The translations under genes and the position numbers were made by a program. This document shows positions 27,426 through 38,009 of a stretch of DNA of 64,000 nucleotides, piece by piece; positions within the stretch are counted from its first letter, which is position 1, and each line of letters opens with the position of its first letter. Source of the stretch: Prochlorococcus marinus CUG1435 (GTDB lineage: Bacteria; Cyanobacteriota; Cyanobacteriia; PCC-6307; Cyanobiaceae); assembly GCA_017644375.1 (NCBI GenBank), contig JAEPLP010000001.1:1162001-1226000 (forward strand), read 5' to 3'. The notes beneath the pieces are model-generated. The model was not told the DNA's origin, made no database searches, and saw only the letters and a program-made list of their open reading frames with translations.

Positions 27426-29505
27426 CTCCAGATAGACCCAAGTGTCTTATTAATGGATCTGTTTGTGGCTCCCTGCCTCTGAATAATTTGAATATATCTA
27501 ATGGAGGCAAGCTTCCACCCAGGCTAAGTATTGTATCTTTGAATTTCTTCCCAATTAACTTTATATCTTCAGGATTTTCTAGACCAGCTTCTTCAAACAT
27601 AGAAAAAGCATCAGCACTTAGAACCTCAGCCCATTTATAGGAGTAATATCCTGCAGAATATCCGCCTGCAAAGATATGACTAAAACAACAAAGGAATTGA
27701 TCTTCTTGAATAGGAGCAATTACAGTAGTTTGCGTTGCAATTTCTCTTCTTATTTCATCTGCTGTTTTACTTTCGTTTTTATCGATATTGCTATGCAATC
27801 TGAGATCTGTAATTGCAAAATGTAGTTGTCTAAGAGTAGCCATTCCACAATTAAAAGTTCTATTCTTTAGGAGCTTTTCAAAATTATCATCGGATAAGTT
27901 TTCTCCTGTTTTATAGTGCTTAGCAATATTCAAAAGTGTATTTTTATGGAAGCACCAGTTTTCCATAAATTGACTTGGAAGTTCGACAGCATCCCATTCG
28001 ACATTATTGATTCCGGCTGCTTGAGGAAGATTTACAGTAGTAAGCATGTGTTGAAGACCATGACCAAATTCATGGAAAAGTGTCTGAACTTCTTCAAAGC
28101 TCATCAAACTAGGTTTATCTTTTGATGGTGGAGTCTGATTACAAACTAGATAAGCTACAGGAAGGGTCTTTTTTCCAACATTATTTTTATTCAAACATTC
28201 ATCCATCCAAGCCCCTCCTCTCTTTGACTCAGGTCGCGAATATGGATCGAGGTAAAAAGATGCTATTTTCTTATCTTCTTTATTGAGGATATTAAAAAAT
28301 AAGACGTCATCATTCCATAGAGGAGCCTCATTGGTCGCTTCAACTACTTTAATTTCAAAAAGCTTTTCACTTAACTTAAATAAACCTTTCAAAACATCAT
28401 TTAGTGGGAACCAAGGTCTCAAAGACTCTTGATCCAAATTGAGCTTTTCCTTTCTAAGAAGTTCAGACCAATAACTAATATCCCATGGCTCAATATTCTG
28501 CGATTTTGGAAACCCATTAGCTTTAGAAAACTTATCTAACGTTTCTAATTCAATTTTTGCAGTTTTGAATGCTGGTTCTCTCAATTCTTCTAAAAGGTTT
28601 TCAACATTTTTAATTTCTTTCGCCATTTTTGTTGACAAACTTAGTTCTGCCCAACTTTTATAACCGAGAAGATTAGCCTGTTTAGTTCTAAGAGATAATA
28701 TCTCTTCAATGATTTGAGAGTTATTTTTTTCTCCTTGTGACGCCCTACCAACGAATGCCTTATATAGTTTCTCTCTAAGGTTACGGTCGGTGGCATAAGT
28801 CATAAATGAAGTATAAGTTGGTATATCTAGACTTAACTTCCAAGGTCCATTTTTAATATCAACTTTTTCATCTTTATTTAAGTGATTGTGAGCAGAAATT
28901 GCCATCAATTCAAGAACTCTTTCAGGAAGACCATTGACTTCAGATTTTTTATTTAATATTAAAAACCATTTATTAGTGGCATCAAGAACATTATTGCTGA
29001 AGTCTGTTGATAACTTTCCAAGCTTTTCTGAAATATTGTTGAATTCTTCTTGATCATTTTTTTGTAGTGAAATTCCTCTATGTTGCATCTCAAGAATTTC
29101 TTTATCTAAAATTCTGTTTTTGATTTGATCAAAATTATTAGTTTCTTTAAGCTTGACTAAAGTATTGTAAATTATTTTACTTTGTCCGAATTTATTACTA
29201 AGGCTAATAATCTTGGGAAGAAATTTTGAATAGATATCTCTAAGCCTTTCAGAATTATTTACAGCATTTAGATGATTAATTACTCCCCAACTCCATCTAA
29301 GAATTTCATTTACTTCATTCAAAGGATTAATCACTTTATCCCAATCTAGATCATTTTGAATTAAATAATTAGATAAATTTTTCTCTATGTTTTTAAAGTC
29401 TTCAGTTATCTCTTCTAGTACTTCTGGAAATTGCTTATTTATGTTTTCGGGAGTAAATTTTTTAAATTCTGGTAATTCTCCATATTTAAAAATTGAGGTA
29501 TCCAT
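27418..29505 (-). CDS. prlC: Oligopeptidase A-like M3 family zinc metallopeptidase
   Basis: A 695-residue cytosolic peptidase that degrades short peptides, including cleaved signal peptides in E. coli. The zinc motif HEFGH lies near residue 477 in TLFHEFGHGLQHML, and the third ligand is expected in the following NNVEWDAVELPSQFMENW segment. The N-terminal helical half and the C-terminal GGYSAGYYSYKWAEVLSADAFSMF motif are typical of the thimet oligopeptidase family. The length matches. ndhD lies 13 bp upstream. Confidence 0.93.
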   Translation of the reverse strand: MDTSIFKYGELPEFKKFTPENINKQFPEVLEEITEDFKNIEKNLSNYLIQNDLDWDKVINPLNEVNEILRWSWGVINHLNAVNNSERLRDIYSKFLPKIISLSNKFGQSKIIYNTLVKLKETNNFDQIKNRILDKEILEMQHRGISLQKNDQEEFNNISEKLGKLSTDFSNNVLDATNKWFLILNKKSEVNGLPERVLELMAISAHNHLNKDEKVDIKNGPWKLSLDIPTYTSFMTYATDRNLREKLYKAFVGRASQGEKNNSQIIEEILSLRTKQANLLGYKSWAELSLSTKMAKEIKNVENLLEELREPAFKTAKIELETLDKFSKANGFPKSQNIEPWDISYWSELLRKEKLNLDQESLRPWFPLNDVLKGLFKLSEKLFEIKVVEATNEAPLWNDDVLFFNILNKEDKKIASFYLDPYSRPESKRGGAWMDECLNKNNVGKKTLPVAYLVCNQTPPSKDKPSLMSFEEVQTLFHEFGHGLQHMLTTVNLPQAAGINNVEWDAVELPSQFMENWCFHKNTLLNIAKHYKTGENLSDDNFEKLLKNRTFNCGMATLRQLHFAITDLRLHSNIDKNESKTADEIRREIATQTTVIAPIQEDQFLCCFSHIFAGGYSAGYYSYKWAEVLSADAFSMFEEAGLENPEDIKLIGKKFKDTILSLGGSLPPLDIFKLFRGREPQTDPLIRHLGLSGAT

Positions 29506-29518
29506 TTATTAAAATAAT

Positions 29519-31060
29519 TTAATTAACTAAAGTTGGAATTAACCCTACTAATTTAGCTAAAGTAAGTTGATGACTGAGAGCGTTGGTTGAAGATTCGTAT
29601 AGATTTATGGCTATTTTCGGCCAGAAACCTATCACCAAAGTAGGCAACAATAAACTGAAACCAATCGTCAATTCTCTGCCGTTCATCTCTTTAACTGTAG
29701 CTAGTGCAGGAATTCTAGGGCCAAAGAATACTCTTCTACACATTGATAAAAGATATATTGGTGTTAGAACTAAACCTATAGCTGCAATAAGAATCGTTAT
29801 TGATCTAAAGATAGAACTGAAGCCTTCTTGACTAGTGATTCCTAAAAATACAGTTATTTCACTTATAAAACCGCTCATCCCAGGTAGTGCTAAAGAGGCC
29901 AAAGAGCTTGCTAAGAAAAAAGCAAAAGTTATTGGCAATACCTTTGCTAAACCGCCCATATTTGGAATGGAAAGAGTATTTGTTCGTTCATAAAATGAAC
30001 CCGTAACAAAAAACATTGCTGCAGCAATAAGTCCATGGCTGATCATTTGAAGCATTGCTCCGCTTATTCCTAAAGCGTCCACTGCTCCGATCCCTAAGAG
30101 AACGAAGCCCATATGACTTACTGAGCTACATGCAATTCTCCTTTTGACATTATCTTGTGCGAATGCATTTAGCGCTCCGTATATTATATTAATGATTCCA
30201 AGGATGATTAATGCAGGTGCAATTTGTAGATGTACTTCAGGTAATATTTGAACATTGAATCTTAATAGAGCGTAGCCTCCCATCTTTAAAAGTATTCCAG
30301 CAAGCAGCATTGATACTGGTGCATTTGCTTCTCCATGAGCATCCGGTAACCAGGTATGTAACGGAAAGATCGGAAGTTTTACTCCAAAACCAATTAAAAA
30401 ACCCAGATAAGATAATAATGCTAAACTGCCCGTTACATGCTTGTTGGTCAAGTCGGTAATATTTAAAGTAAAAGTATCACCACTTAGGGCAAGCGCTAAA
30501 CCACTTACGAGTATTAATAAAGAAGCTAAGGCAGTGTAAAGAATAAATTTTGTGGCTGCATATAGTTTCTTTTTCCCTCCCCAAATAGCGATAAGGAGAT
30601 AAACTGGCACTAATTCAAGTTCCCAGGCCAGGAAAAATAATAGGAAATCTTGAGAAAGGAAAACTAATGATTGAGCTGATGCTTGGACTAATAAAAGGGC
30701 AAAATATAAATTAGATTTTTTCTTGATTTTCCAGCTTGCTGCGGCAGATAAAAATGTAATTAACCCACTTAAAGCTACTAAAGGAGCAGATAAACCATCT
30801 ACGCCAAGAGACCACTCTAAGCCTATTGATGGTAACCAAGAAGCTCTTTCTACCAGCTGCAAAGAGCTATCTGTAGTATTAAATTTTTGGAAAAGGACTC
30901 CAATTATAAGTAAAAAATCTATAAATAAAAAACTTAATGATATATTTCTAGGAAGTAAGTTATCTTCTCCTTCCTTCGAACTCAAGAAAGGCATTATTAA
31001 TGCCCCAATTAAAGGCAGTAAAACAATAGATGATAGCCAAGGAAAAGATTCTAAATTCAT
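29519..31060 (-). CDS. ndhD: NAD(P)H-quinone oxidoreductase subunit 4 (NdhD)
   Basis: A 513-residue thylakoid proton-pumping subunit of NDH-1 with about 14 membrane helices. Conserved charged positions of the Mrp-antiporter family are visible, such as the Glu in [14 protein letters not shown], the Lys in [21 protein letters not shown], and the Asp/Lys pattern in [20 protein letters not shown]. Cyanobacteria have several NdhD versions (respiratory/cyclic versus CO2-uptake). I cannot assign this one with certainty, though the length and motifs resemble the D1/D2 type. Confidence 0.92.
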   Translation of the reverse strand: MNLESFPWLSSIVLLPLIGALIMPFLSSKEGEDNLLPRNISLSFLFIDFLLIIGVLFQKFNTTDSSLQLVERASWLPSIGLEWSLGVDGLSAPLVALSGLITFLSAAASWKIKKKSNLYFALLLVQASAQSLVFLSQDFLLFFLAWELELVPVYLLIAIWGGKKKLYAATKFILYTALASLLILVSGLALALSGDTFTLNITDLTNKHVTGSLALLSYLGFLIGFGVKLPIFPLHTWLPDAHGEANAPVSMLLAGILLKMGGYALLRFNVQILPEVHLQIAPALIILGIINIIYGALNAFAQDNVKRRIACSSVSHMGFVLLGIGAVDALGISGAMLQMISHGLIAAAMFFVTGSFYERTNTLSIPNMGGLAKVLPITFAFFLASSLASLALPGMSGFISEITVFLGITSQEGFSSIFRSITILIAAIGLVLTPIYLLSMCRRVFFGPRIPALATVKEMNGRELTIGFSLLLPTLVIGFWPKIAINLYESSTNALSHQLTLAKLVGLIPTLVN

Positions 31061-31139
31061 TTATGGAATGAATAATTTTTTTATTCTAGTTGAAGTTGTA
31101 CTAGCTTGAGACTATAACATTAAAAATGCCTAAGTAAAA

Positions 31140-32087
31140 CTACTTACCAGAGATAGTGCTAAATTGACTGCCTGTTGTTTGAACGTTTAAGAACGGTGCT
31201 CTGCTAGCTACACCTGACTTCTCCCATGCTTTCACCATGGCTTGACTAACGTTTTTACCATTTTCTTTTTTACACAAAGCTAAGATACTTGGCCCGGCCC
31301 CACTAATTGCGCATCCTAGAGCGCCTGCATTTAGTGCGGCATCTTTAACTTCTAATCCACCCTTAATAAGTTTCCATCTGTAAGGTTCATGTAACTTATC
31401 AAACATTCCCTCTTTTATAAGTTCCGTATTACCTGCTTTTAAGCCGTTTAGTAATAAAGTAAGTGCCCCCATATTTGTAACTGCATCAGATATGGGTACA
31501 TTCTTGGGCATAACCTTTCTTGCTTCACTTGTGCTTAGACGAATTGCAGGTATTGCTACAACAGCTTTAATTGAATCGTGCCAATCACATCTAATGATTC
31601 TCCATCTTTGAGAAGAAGACCTGGCTGTCAAGCAAAGCCCACCCAGAAGAGAGGGAACTACATTATCAGGATGACCTTCTATATCAATGGCAAGTTCAAG
31701 GAGTTTTTCTTTGGACAATGGAGAGTTCATTATTGCATTTGCTCCGATTAATCCAGCAACTATTGCTGTAGCACTACTTCCAAGACCGCGTGCAGGTGGC
31801 ACGGCCAACTTAACTCTTGCTTCAAGTGCAAAAGGATCCTTATTTGCGCTCTCCCATACTTTCTGAGCTGCTCTAAAAACTAAGTTTTCAGGTCCTCCTC
31901 TTAAATGATTACCATCTGTACTTTCCATTATTAAATCAAATCTATCTCCACCACCTTCAATTCTTGTAAAAATAAACTCATTATACAAATCTAATGCTGC
32001 TCCAAGGCAATCGAATCCAGGCCCTAAATTTGCAGTTGTGGAAGGCACTGTTACCCTTATTTTTTTACCTACTTCAGGAATAGACAT
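31140..32087 (-). CDS. thrB: Homoserine kinase
   Basis: The 315-residue GHMP-family kinase phosphorylates homoserine on the threonine pathway. The N-terminal VPSTTANLGPGFDCLG is the family substrate motif. The ATP-binding loop is PPARGLGSSATA (about residues 95-106), and GCAISGAGPSIL is the C-terminal GHMP motif. The length is standard. It ends a tight minus-strand run trpS-thrS-glk-thrB with gaps of 3-10 bp. Confidence 0.96.
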   Translation of the reverse strand: MSIPEVGKKIRVTVPSTTANLGPGFDCLGAALDLYNEFIFTRIEGGGDRFDLIMESTDGNHLRGGPENLVFRAAQKVWESANKDPFALEARVKLAVPPARGLGSSATAIVAGLIGANAIMNSPLSKEKLLELAIDIEGHPDNVVPSLLGGLCLTARSSSQRWRIIRCDWHDSIKAVVAIPAIRLSTSEARKVMPKNVPISDAVTNMGALTLLLNGLKAGNTELIKEGMFDKLHEPYRWKLIKGGLEVKDAALNAGALGCAISGAGPSILALCKKENGKNVSQAMVKAWEKSGVASRAPFLNVQTTGSQFSTISGK

Positions 32088-32096
32088 TTTTTGTTT

Positions 32097-33131
32097 TTAA
32101 GTTTTTAAAAGCATTTTTGCTCTGCAGGCTGCACTAAAAAGTCCAAACTCTTCATCTAAAATTACTTTTACAGGTATTGTTTTAAGAATATCTTTTAATC
32201 TTCCCTTGTCGAAAAATTGTTTTAAAAATAAGTCTGATTTAAAGTTTTTGAAATGTTTTGATGCTGTCCCTCCAGAAATCCATAATCCACCAAAGCACAA
32301 TTCTTGAAGAGCAACATCTCCCAATAAAGAGGCATAAGCACCTAACCAAATCCTCTCAACTTCAATCATTAGCTGATCACCTTCTTTAGAAAGATTACAA
32401 ATTTTTTCAGGTAGTTCTTTTCTCGCAGCATCAAAAATTTTATTTTTTTTTAAATATTGTTGTAGAGGATGGTTTTGGGCATCAGGTTTGCTTAGTCTCC
32501 ATTCGGCAATTCTTGATAAACCAGTACCGCTAATAATTCTTTCACAAGATATCCTGTCAACTTTTAGGTAATTTTTAAGCCAAATTTTTAAATCCCATTC
32601 TAATTTTGACTTTGGGGAGTACTCAACATGACCACCTTCACTAGCTAAAACTTTTATCTTTTTCCCTGATATTATTCCTCTTGCAACCCCCAAGCCAGTC
32701 CCCGCTCCAACAATGGCATGCAAATCATTATTAGCGCCTTCAGAATTTGATCCATTTTGGATAGTAGAATATTGATTTTTTTTTAAAAAAGGTATTCCAT
32801 AAATTTGTACAGCGAAATCATTTATTAGCTCGCAGCTTTTAAAATTAAATTTGTTCTGTAAAGCATTTCCAGAAATATTCCATGACAAGTTAATGATTTT
32901 TGCGTTGTTTTTAGACAAAGGACCAGCTACGGCAAAACAGGCAGAAGAAGGATGTGTAATATTCTTGCATTCTTTTTTGAGAAAATCTTCTAGGATTTGT
33001 TCAAAAGAACCCCAATCAGACGATATATATTTTTTTTTGAATATTAACTTAGGCGAATTATTATTTATTTCTTTTTCGAAAATTCCTAATAGAACTTTTG
33101 TACCTCCTAAATCACAAGCGAGAAAATTCAT
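32097..33131 (-). CDS. glk: Glucokinase
   Basis: A 344-residue sugar kinase of the ROK/HK-like bacterial glucokinase family. The N-terminal phosphate-1 motif is ACDLGGTKVLLGIF, the middle phosphate-2 region is HAIVGAGTGLGVARG, and GGLWISGGTA is the adenosine motif. It phosphorylates glucose and feeds glycolysis or the pentose phosphate route. In an obligate phototroph it most likely recycles glucose from glycogen or low-level uptake; that is inference. It lies 10 bp after thrS. Confidence 0.92.
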   Translation of the reverse strand: MNFLACDLGGTKVLLGIFEKEINNNSPKLIFKKKYISSDWGSFEQILEDFLKKECKNITHPSSACFAVAGPLSKNNAKIINLSWNISGNALQNKFNFKSCELINDFAVQIYGIPFLKKNQYSTIQNGSNSEGANNDLHAIVGAGTGLGVARGIISGKKIKVLASEGGHVEYSPKSKLEWDLKIWLKNYLKVDRISCERIISGTGLSRIAEWRLSKPDAQNHPLQQYLKKNKIFDAARKELPEKICNLSKEGDQLMIEVERIWLGAYASLLGDVALQELCFGGLWISGGTASKHFKNFKSDLFLKQFFDKGRLKDILKTIPVKVILDEEFGLFSAACRAKMLLKT

Positions 33132-33141
33132 ATATTAATAA

Positions 33142-35058
33142 TTATTCTGTTCTCCCTTTTTTTTCAATTAATTCATCCATTAATTTGAAAAGATTTGGTA
33201 AATTGAAAATTCCTAAATTTTTTCCATTCAAGGCTCTTAAGGCGACTGAATCAATTTCCTCTTCTTTATCACCAATAACTGCAATTAAAGGAACTCTCCC
33301 GAGAGTTGCCTCCCGTATTTTGTATCCTATTTTTTCATTTCTAATATCAACTTTTGATCGGTAACCATTATTATTTATTAATTCATTAAACCTTAAACAT
33401 TTTTCAATATTTCTATCAGTAATGCTTAATAGAATTATTTGATAAGGCGCAAGCCAAATTGGGAATTTTGCCTCATATTGTTCAATTAAGATTCCTATAA
33501 ATCTTTCAAAGGAGCCTAAAATCGCTCTATGCAGCATAACTGGATTTCTTTTTTCATTATCAATATCTATATAAGTTGCATCCAATCTAATAGGCATTGA
33601 GAAATCAACCTGAATAGTTCCGCATTGCCAAACTCTATTAAGACAATCCTTTAACGAGAATTCTATTTTTGGACCATAAAAAGCACCTTCTCCAGGTTGT
33701 AATTCCCATTTTAGATTCTTATTATCGAGAGCTTTGGTAAGAGCCTCTTCTGATTTATCCCAAATATCTTCACTACCTACCCTTTTTTCAGGACGAGTTG
33801 ATAATTTGATAATGATTTCATCAAAACCAAAAGTTTTATAAACCTCGAAAACAAGATCTATAAAAGTAGATACCTCTTCTTGAATTTGCTTTTCTGTGCA
33901 GAATATGTGTGCATCATCTTGGGTAAAGTTTCTTACTCTCATTAAGCCATGTAGTGCACCAGAGGGCTCGTTTCTGTGACAAGAACCAAATTCGGCAAGA
34001 CGAATAGGTAAATCTTTATAACTTTTTAAACCTTGATTAAATACTTGAATATGGCATGGACAATTCATTGGTTTAATTGCATATGTTCGATTTTCTGATG
34101 CAGTAGTGAACATATCGTCTCTAAATTTTTCCCAATGACCGGATTTTTCCCAAAGAGATTTATCAACAGCTTGTGGGGTTTTTATTTCTGAATAATCATT
34201 TTTTTCGAGTATTTCTCTTATGTACTTTTCCAGTACTTTGTATATTGTCCATCCATTTGGATGCCAAAAAATCATTCCTGGAGATTCTTCTTGTATATGA
34301 AATAGTGAATGTTTTTTACCAAGTTTTCTATGATCTCTTTTTTCCGCTTCTTCAATTCTTGTTAAGTAGTCATTGAGTTCTTTTTCTTTTGCCCATGCAG
34401 TTCCATATATTCTCTGTAATGATTCATTCTCGCTATTACCTCTCCAATATGAACCTGATAATTTAAGTAATTTAAAGTGTCTCAAATGTCTTGTGTTAGG
34501 AACGTGAGGCCCTCTACACATGTCGATGTATTCTTCGTGCTTGTATAAATTGATGAGACCTTCTTCAGGAATTTCTTCAATTATTCTCAATTTAAAAGTC
34601 TCATCTCTTTCTTTAAAAGTTTTAATTGCCTCTTCTTTAGAAACTTGTAAAATTTCAACGTCATAGTTTGTTTTTATTAATTTATTAATTCTATTTTCGA
34701 TTTTTATTAAATCTTCAGGAGTAAATCTGTATTCAGAGAAAATATCGTAATAAAAACCATCTTCAATTACAGGCCCAATCGCCATTTTAATATCAGAGTA
34801 AATTTGTTTAACTGCATGGCCAATCAGGTGAGCGAAGGAATGTCTTATTATTTCAATTCCTTCTTTATCTTTTGATGTGATGATTACAACTTTGGAATCT
34901 TTATTTATAGGAATTGTTGCATCAAGAAGAACATCATTTACTTTCCCAGCAATTGTTGCTTTAGCTAATCCGGCGCCTATACTCTGGGCAATTTCTAGAA
35001 TTGTTACAGATTTTTCGAAAACCTTTTTTGAACCATCAGGCAAGGTAATTATTGGCAT
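33142..35058 (-). CDS. thrS: Threonyl-tRNA synthetase
   Basis: A 638-residue class II synthetase. An N-terminal TGS domain (1-60) precedes the editing domain, with the zinc-type [13 protein letters not shown] motif (HxxxH) and the later CRGPHV. The catalytic domain has class II motifs, including FRDDMFTT, the zinc-binding Cys in MNCPCHIQ (near residue 336), and motif 3 in [16 protein letters not shown]. The C-terminal anticodon-binding domain contains ITDRN and [12 protein letters not shown]. The length is standard. Confidence 0.97.
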   Translation of the reverse strand: MPIITLPDGSKKVFEKSVTILEIAQSIGAGLAKATIAGKVNDVLLDATIPINKDSKVVIITSKDKEGIEIIRHSFAHLIGHAVKQIYSDIKMAIGPVIEDGFYYDIFSEYRFTPEDLIKIENRINKLIKTNYDVEILQVSKEEAIKTFKERDETFKLRIIEEIPEEGLINLYKHEEYIDMCRGPHVPNTRHLRHFKLLKLSGSYWRGNSENESLQRIYGTAWAKEKELNDYLTRIEEAEKRDHRKLGKKHSLFHIQEESPGMIFWHPNGWTIYKVLEKYIREILEKNDYSEIKTPQAVDKSLWEKSGHWEKFRDDMFTTASENRTYAIKPMNCPCHIQVFNQGLKSYKDLPIRLAEFGSCHRNEPSGALHGLMRVRNFTQDDAHIFCTEKQIQEEVSTFIDLVFEVYKTFGFDEIIIKLSTRPEKRVGSEDIWDKSEEALTKALDNKNLKWELQPGEGAFYGPKIEFSLKDCLNRVWQCGTIQVDFSMPIRLDATYIDIDNEKRNPVMLHRAILGSFERFIGILIEQYEAKFPIWLAPYQIILLSITDRNIEKCLRFNELINNNGYRSKVDIRNEKIGYKIREATLGRVPLIAVIGDKEEEIDSVALRALNGKNLGIFNLPNLFKLMDELIEKKGRTE

Positions 35059-35061
35059 AAT

Positions 35062-36078
35062 TTATTTCTCCATTTCAAAGAATCCCAATTTTGATTTAAC
35101 TCTTTTTAAAGTTTGATTAGCTAAATCCTCAGCTTTTTCCTTCCCTTCATCAAGGATTTTATTTAATTGATAGGGATCATTAATTAATAATTTATATTTT
35201 TTTTGAATAGGTTCTAATGATTCAATAAGTTGTTCAGTGATTAATTTTTTAAATGTCCCCCATCCAGTTTCTGAGAATTCCTTCTCACATTGAGAAATTT
35301 CTTTGCCAGATAATATTGAATAAATCATCAAAAGATTTTTAGATTCTGGTCTCTCAGGGTTGTTAAATTCTATTCCAATAGAACTGTCACTTTTTGCTCT
35401 TTTTATTTTTTTTGTGATTATTTCAGGAGCATCTAATAAGTTAATACGACTGCCCTCATTAGGATCACTTTTGCTCATCTTTTTTGAACCATCAATTAAA
35501 CTCATTATTTTTGATCCATTCTTCATGATTATTGGTTGAGGGATTTTTAAAATATTTTTATCCTTACTAAATCTGGCATTAATTCTCTGTTGTGCAATAT
35601 CTCTGGCAAGTTCAAGATGTTGTTTTTGATCCTCACCTACTGGTACAAAGTCAGCGTCATATAGAAGAATATCTGCAGCCATCAGGATCGGATAGTCAAA
35701 TAACCCAATGGATACATTATTTCCCTGTTGGATGGATTTTTCTTTGAATTGAATCATTCTTTCCATCCAATTTATTGGGGTCATGCAATTTAATATCCAA
35801 CAAAGTTCTGAATGTGCAGAAATCTGACTTTGGACAAAAATTGAGCATATATTGGGATCTATGCCACAAGCGACGTACAAAGCTGCAGTAGAGATAGTGT
35901 TCTGAGATAATTCTTTAGGATTATATGAAGCTGTGATTGCGTGCAAATCAACTACACATAGAAATGTTTCATATTGCTCTTGAAGCGTAACCCAATTATT
36001 TATGGCCCCAAGCCAATTCCCAATATGTAAATCACCAGTTGGTTGAACTCCCGAAAGAATTCTTTTTTTATTTGCCAT
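35062..36078 (-). CDS. trpS: Tryptophanyl-tRNA synthetase
   Basis: A 338-residue class I synthetase. The first ATP motif HIGN is in GVQPTGDLHIGNWLGAI near the N-terminus, and the second motif KMSKS is in GSKKMSKSDPN near residue 195. The tryptophan pocket and the conserved PILMAADILLYDADFVPVGEDQKQH stretch are present. The length is normal. The 5' end overlaps the preceding RGG/RHH-like gene by 11 bp, so translation is probably coupled. thrS follows after 3 bp. Confidence 0.97.
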   Translation of the reverse strand: MANKKRILSGVQPTGDLHIGNWLGAINNWVTLQEQYETFLCVVDLHAITASYNPKELSQNTISTAALYVACGIDPNICSIFVQSQISAHSELCWILNCMTPINWMERMIQFKEKSIQQGNNVSIGLFDYPILMAADILLYDADFVPVGEDQKQHLELARDIAQQRINARFSKDKNILKIPQPIIMKNGSKIMSLIDGSKKMSKSDPNEGSRINLLDAPEIITKKIKRAKSDSSIGIEFNNPERPESKNLLMIYSILSGKEISQCEKEFSETGWGTFKKLITEQLIESLEPIQKKYKLLINDPYQLNKILDEGKEKAEDLANQTLKRVKSKLGFFEMEK

Positions 36079-36490
36079 CCTCTTCTACTTCGTTAGATTG
36101 GATCTCTTCAGTTGATGTACTTTTTACAGGTCTTGCAAAAGGGTCAGGGACTGTTTTTGCCTTTTCTTCATAAAGGTTTTGTGATTCTCTATTCGGAGAA
36201 GAGTTTTTATTATTTTTTGCATATTCTGTGATTGATTTAATCAATTTTTCGTCTTTGATCATTTCGCTAAGTGTTCTGACAGAGAAACCTAGAACTGCAA
36301 CGGTAGATCTTAATTGAAAGGTCTCTTGTATTGATTTAACAGCTTTCATTTCGTTATCACTTAATCTTATGCGGAATCCTCCTCCATCTCTTCTGCCGCC
36401 CGATCTATTTCTGAAATTAGATCTTTCATTGTTAGAACGACCTCTGTAACTTTCTTGTTCAGGATTATTGCTGAAATTTGAATTCGACAT
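36068..36490 (-). CDS. Small RGG-rich protein with a ribbon-helix-helix-like core
   Basis: A 140-residue protein in three parts. The N-terminal ~38 residues are disordered and rich in Arg, Gly, Ser and Asn (NRSGGRRDGGG), like RNA-binding RGG tails. Residues ~39-85 (FRIRLSDNEMKAVKSIQ, then STVAVLGFSVRTLSEMI) fit a strand followed by two helices. The C-terminus is acidic and proline-bearing. I know no assigned function. It is the first gene of the trpS-thrS-glk-thrB run and overlaps trpS by 11 bp. A nucleic-acid-binding role is inference. Confidence 0.65.
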   Translation of the reverse strand: MSNSNFSNNPEQESYRGRSNNERSNFRNRSGGRRDGGGFRIRLSDNEMKAVKSIQETFQLRSTVAVLGFSVRTLSEMIKDEKLIKSITEYAKNNKNSSPNRESQNLYEEKAKTVPDPFARPVKSTSTEEIQSNEVEEDGK

Positions 36491-36600
36491 CTTAATGTTT
36501 CTAGTGTTATTTAAATAGTCTATTAACTTAGCATCTTGTTATGCAACAAGTCTTTTTAAAAGCCTAATTTCTTATCTTTTGATTAAAGACTTATGAAATT

Positions 36601-37989
36601 TTGCTTTTCTCATTCACAACTTGCATTAAAATAAAAGTAGAAAAAAAAAGTATTGTGTTTGATATCAGTAAAGGCAACCTTTTAAAGGATTTTGTAAGGT
36701 TTCCAAAAAAAAATCTTTTTTTTATTTTATTATTATTAGGTTTTGGGGAATGGTTTGTCAGTGACCTAATTCATTTTGCAGGCGGCTCAATAGGATTTTT
36801 TGCGTTGTGTTTGGGCGGATATTTTTACTTGAAGAATGATAAGCCTAAATTTAATGAGCCAAATAATTTAGATGGTTGGATAAATCTATGTAATGAAGAT
36901 TTAAATTTTTTTGAAGAACTTGAAGAAAAAAATGAATTAGAAAAACAGAATTTTAAAAGACAAAAGATACTTGAATCGATTCTTAATAGATGTGAAAAAG
37001 AAAAAATAAGTTGTATTGGACAAAAAGATTATCAAAGTTGTCATTCTGTTTTGAAAAGTCATTTTAAAGCAGATAAGTTTGACTTTGATTTATTCGAAAA
37101 ACTGCCTAAATACAATTCATCTCAAGTTATTCCAGAAGAAGCTTTAAAGAGTGATGCAATTTTGTATTTTATAACCTTGCCTTTGTCGGCAAATGATTTT
37201 TTGTGGCTAGAAAAGTTCCCAAAAAATATGCCAATCTGGTTGGTGGCTTTAATTTCAAACGAAATAGAATCCAAAAATCAGATAGAAGACCTAAAGTCCC
37301 AAATTTCAATTAATTTTATAAATAAAATCATTACTTTTGATGCGAAAAAGAATGAAATAACAAATATTCCTTTTTCGTTAAGGAAGTTTTTCATAAGTTC
37401 ATCTAAAAATATTGAAAATACAAAAAAGAGACTCTTGAAAGAACTTCATGTTGCCTGGCAATCTGAAATTGAAGTGATAAGAAGAATGCAGTTAAAAAGT
37501 ATACAGAGAAAAAATCAAATTCTTGTTGCGACGACTGTTTTCTTATCTCCTATCCCATCGATTGATGTTATGGCAATGACAGTACTAAATTCATTAATGA
37601 TTAAAGAAATTAAGTCTATATGGGGATGTAATTGGTCTCCTGAAATTTTAGATAAAGTATCTAAAGAGATTTTAAAGACTGCAATTGCTCAGGGAGTTAT
37701 TGAATGGAGTGGGCAGACTCTAATTGGTATTACAAAATTACATGGACCAAATTGGCTTGTTTCGGGAACATTTCAGGCTGTTAGTGCTGCTTATTTAACA
37801 AGAGTAGTATCAAGTTCTTTGGCTGATTTTATGGCAATAACAAAAGGAGTGGAAGAACCTGATTTGGATTTTATAAAGAAAAATTCTGAAATAATTGTTG
37901 AAAAAGCTTTTGAAAAAGAAAAAATAAATTGGCAAGGATTTATTTCTGATCTTAGAAAACCACTTATGAAACTATCTTTTAGTTCATAA
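36601..37989 (+). CDS. DUF697 membrane protein (GTPase-like family without a G domain)
   Basis: A 462-residue protein. Two close N-terminal membrane helices (about residues 38-55 and 58-76) are followed by a soluble region with coiled-coil-like stretches. A C-terminal DUF697 domain holds hydrophobic segments QILVATTVFLSPIPSIDVMAMTVLNSLM and LIGITKLHG..LVSGTFQAVSAAYLTRV. DUF697 usually follows an Era-like GTPase domain, but no Walker A GxxxxGK(S/T) is visible here. The start is uncertain: TTG 36601 gives the longest frame, but GTG 36655 is equally plausible. The Mn-type transporter genes start 20 bp later. Confidence 0.75.
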   Translation: MLFSFTTCIKIKVEKKSIVFDISKGNLLKDFVRFPKKNLFFILLLLGFGEWFVSDLIHFAGGSIGFFALCLGGYFYLKNDKPKFNEPNNLDGWINLCNEDLNFFEELEEKNELEKQNFKRQKILESILNRCEKEKISCIGQKDYQSCHSVLKSHFKADKFDFDLFEKLPKYNSSQVIPEEALKSDAILYFITLPLSANDFLWLEKFPKNMPIWLVALISNEIESKNQIEDLKSQISINFINKIITFDAKKNEITNIPFSLRKFFISSSKNIENTKKRLLKELHVAWQSEIEVIRRMQLKSIQRKNQILVATTVFLSPIPSIDVMAMTVLNSLMIKEIKSIWGCNWSPEILDKVSKEILKTAIAQGVIEWSGQTLIGITKLHGPNWLVSGTFQAVSAAYLTRVVSSSLADFMAITKGVEEPDLDFIKKNSEIIVEKAFEKEKINWQGFISDLRKPLMKLSFSS

Positions 37990-38009
37990 TCTAAAGATGA
38001 AAGTCAATT

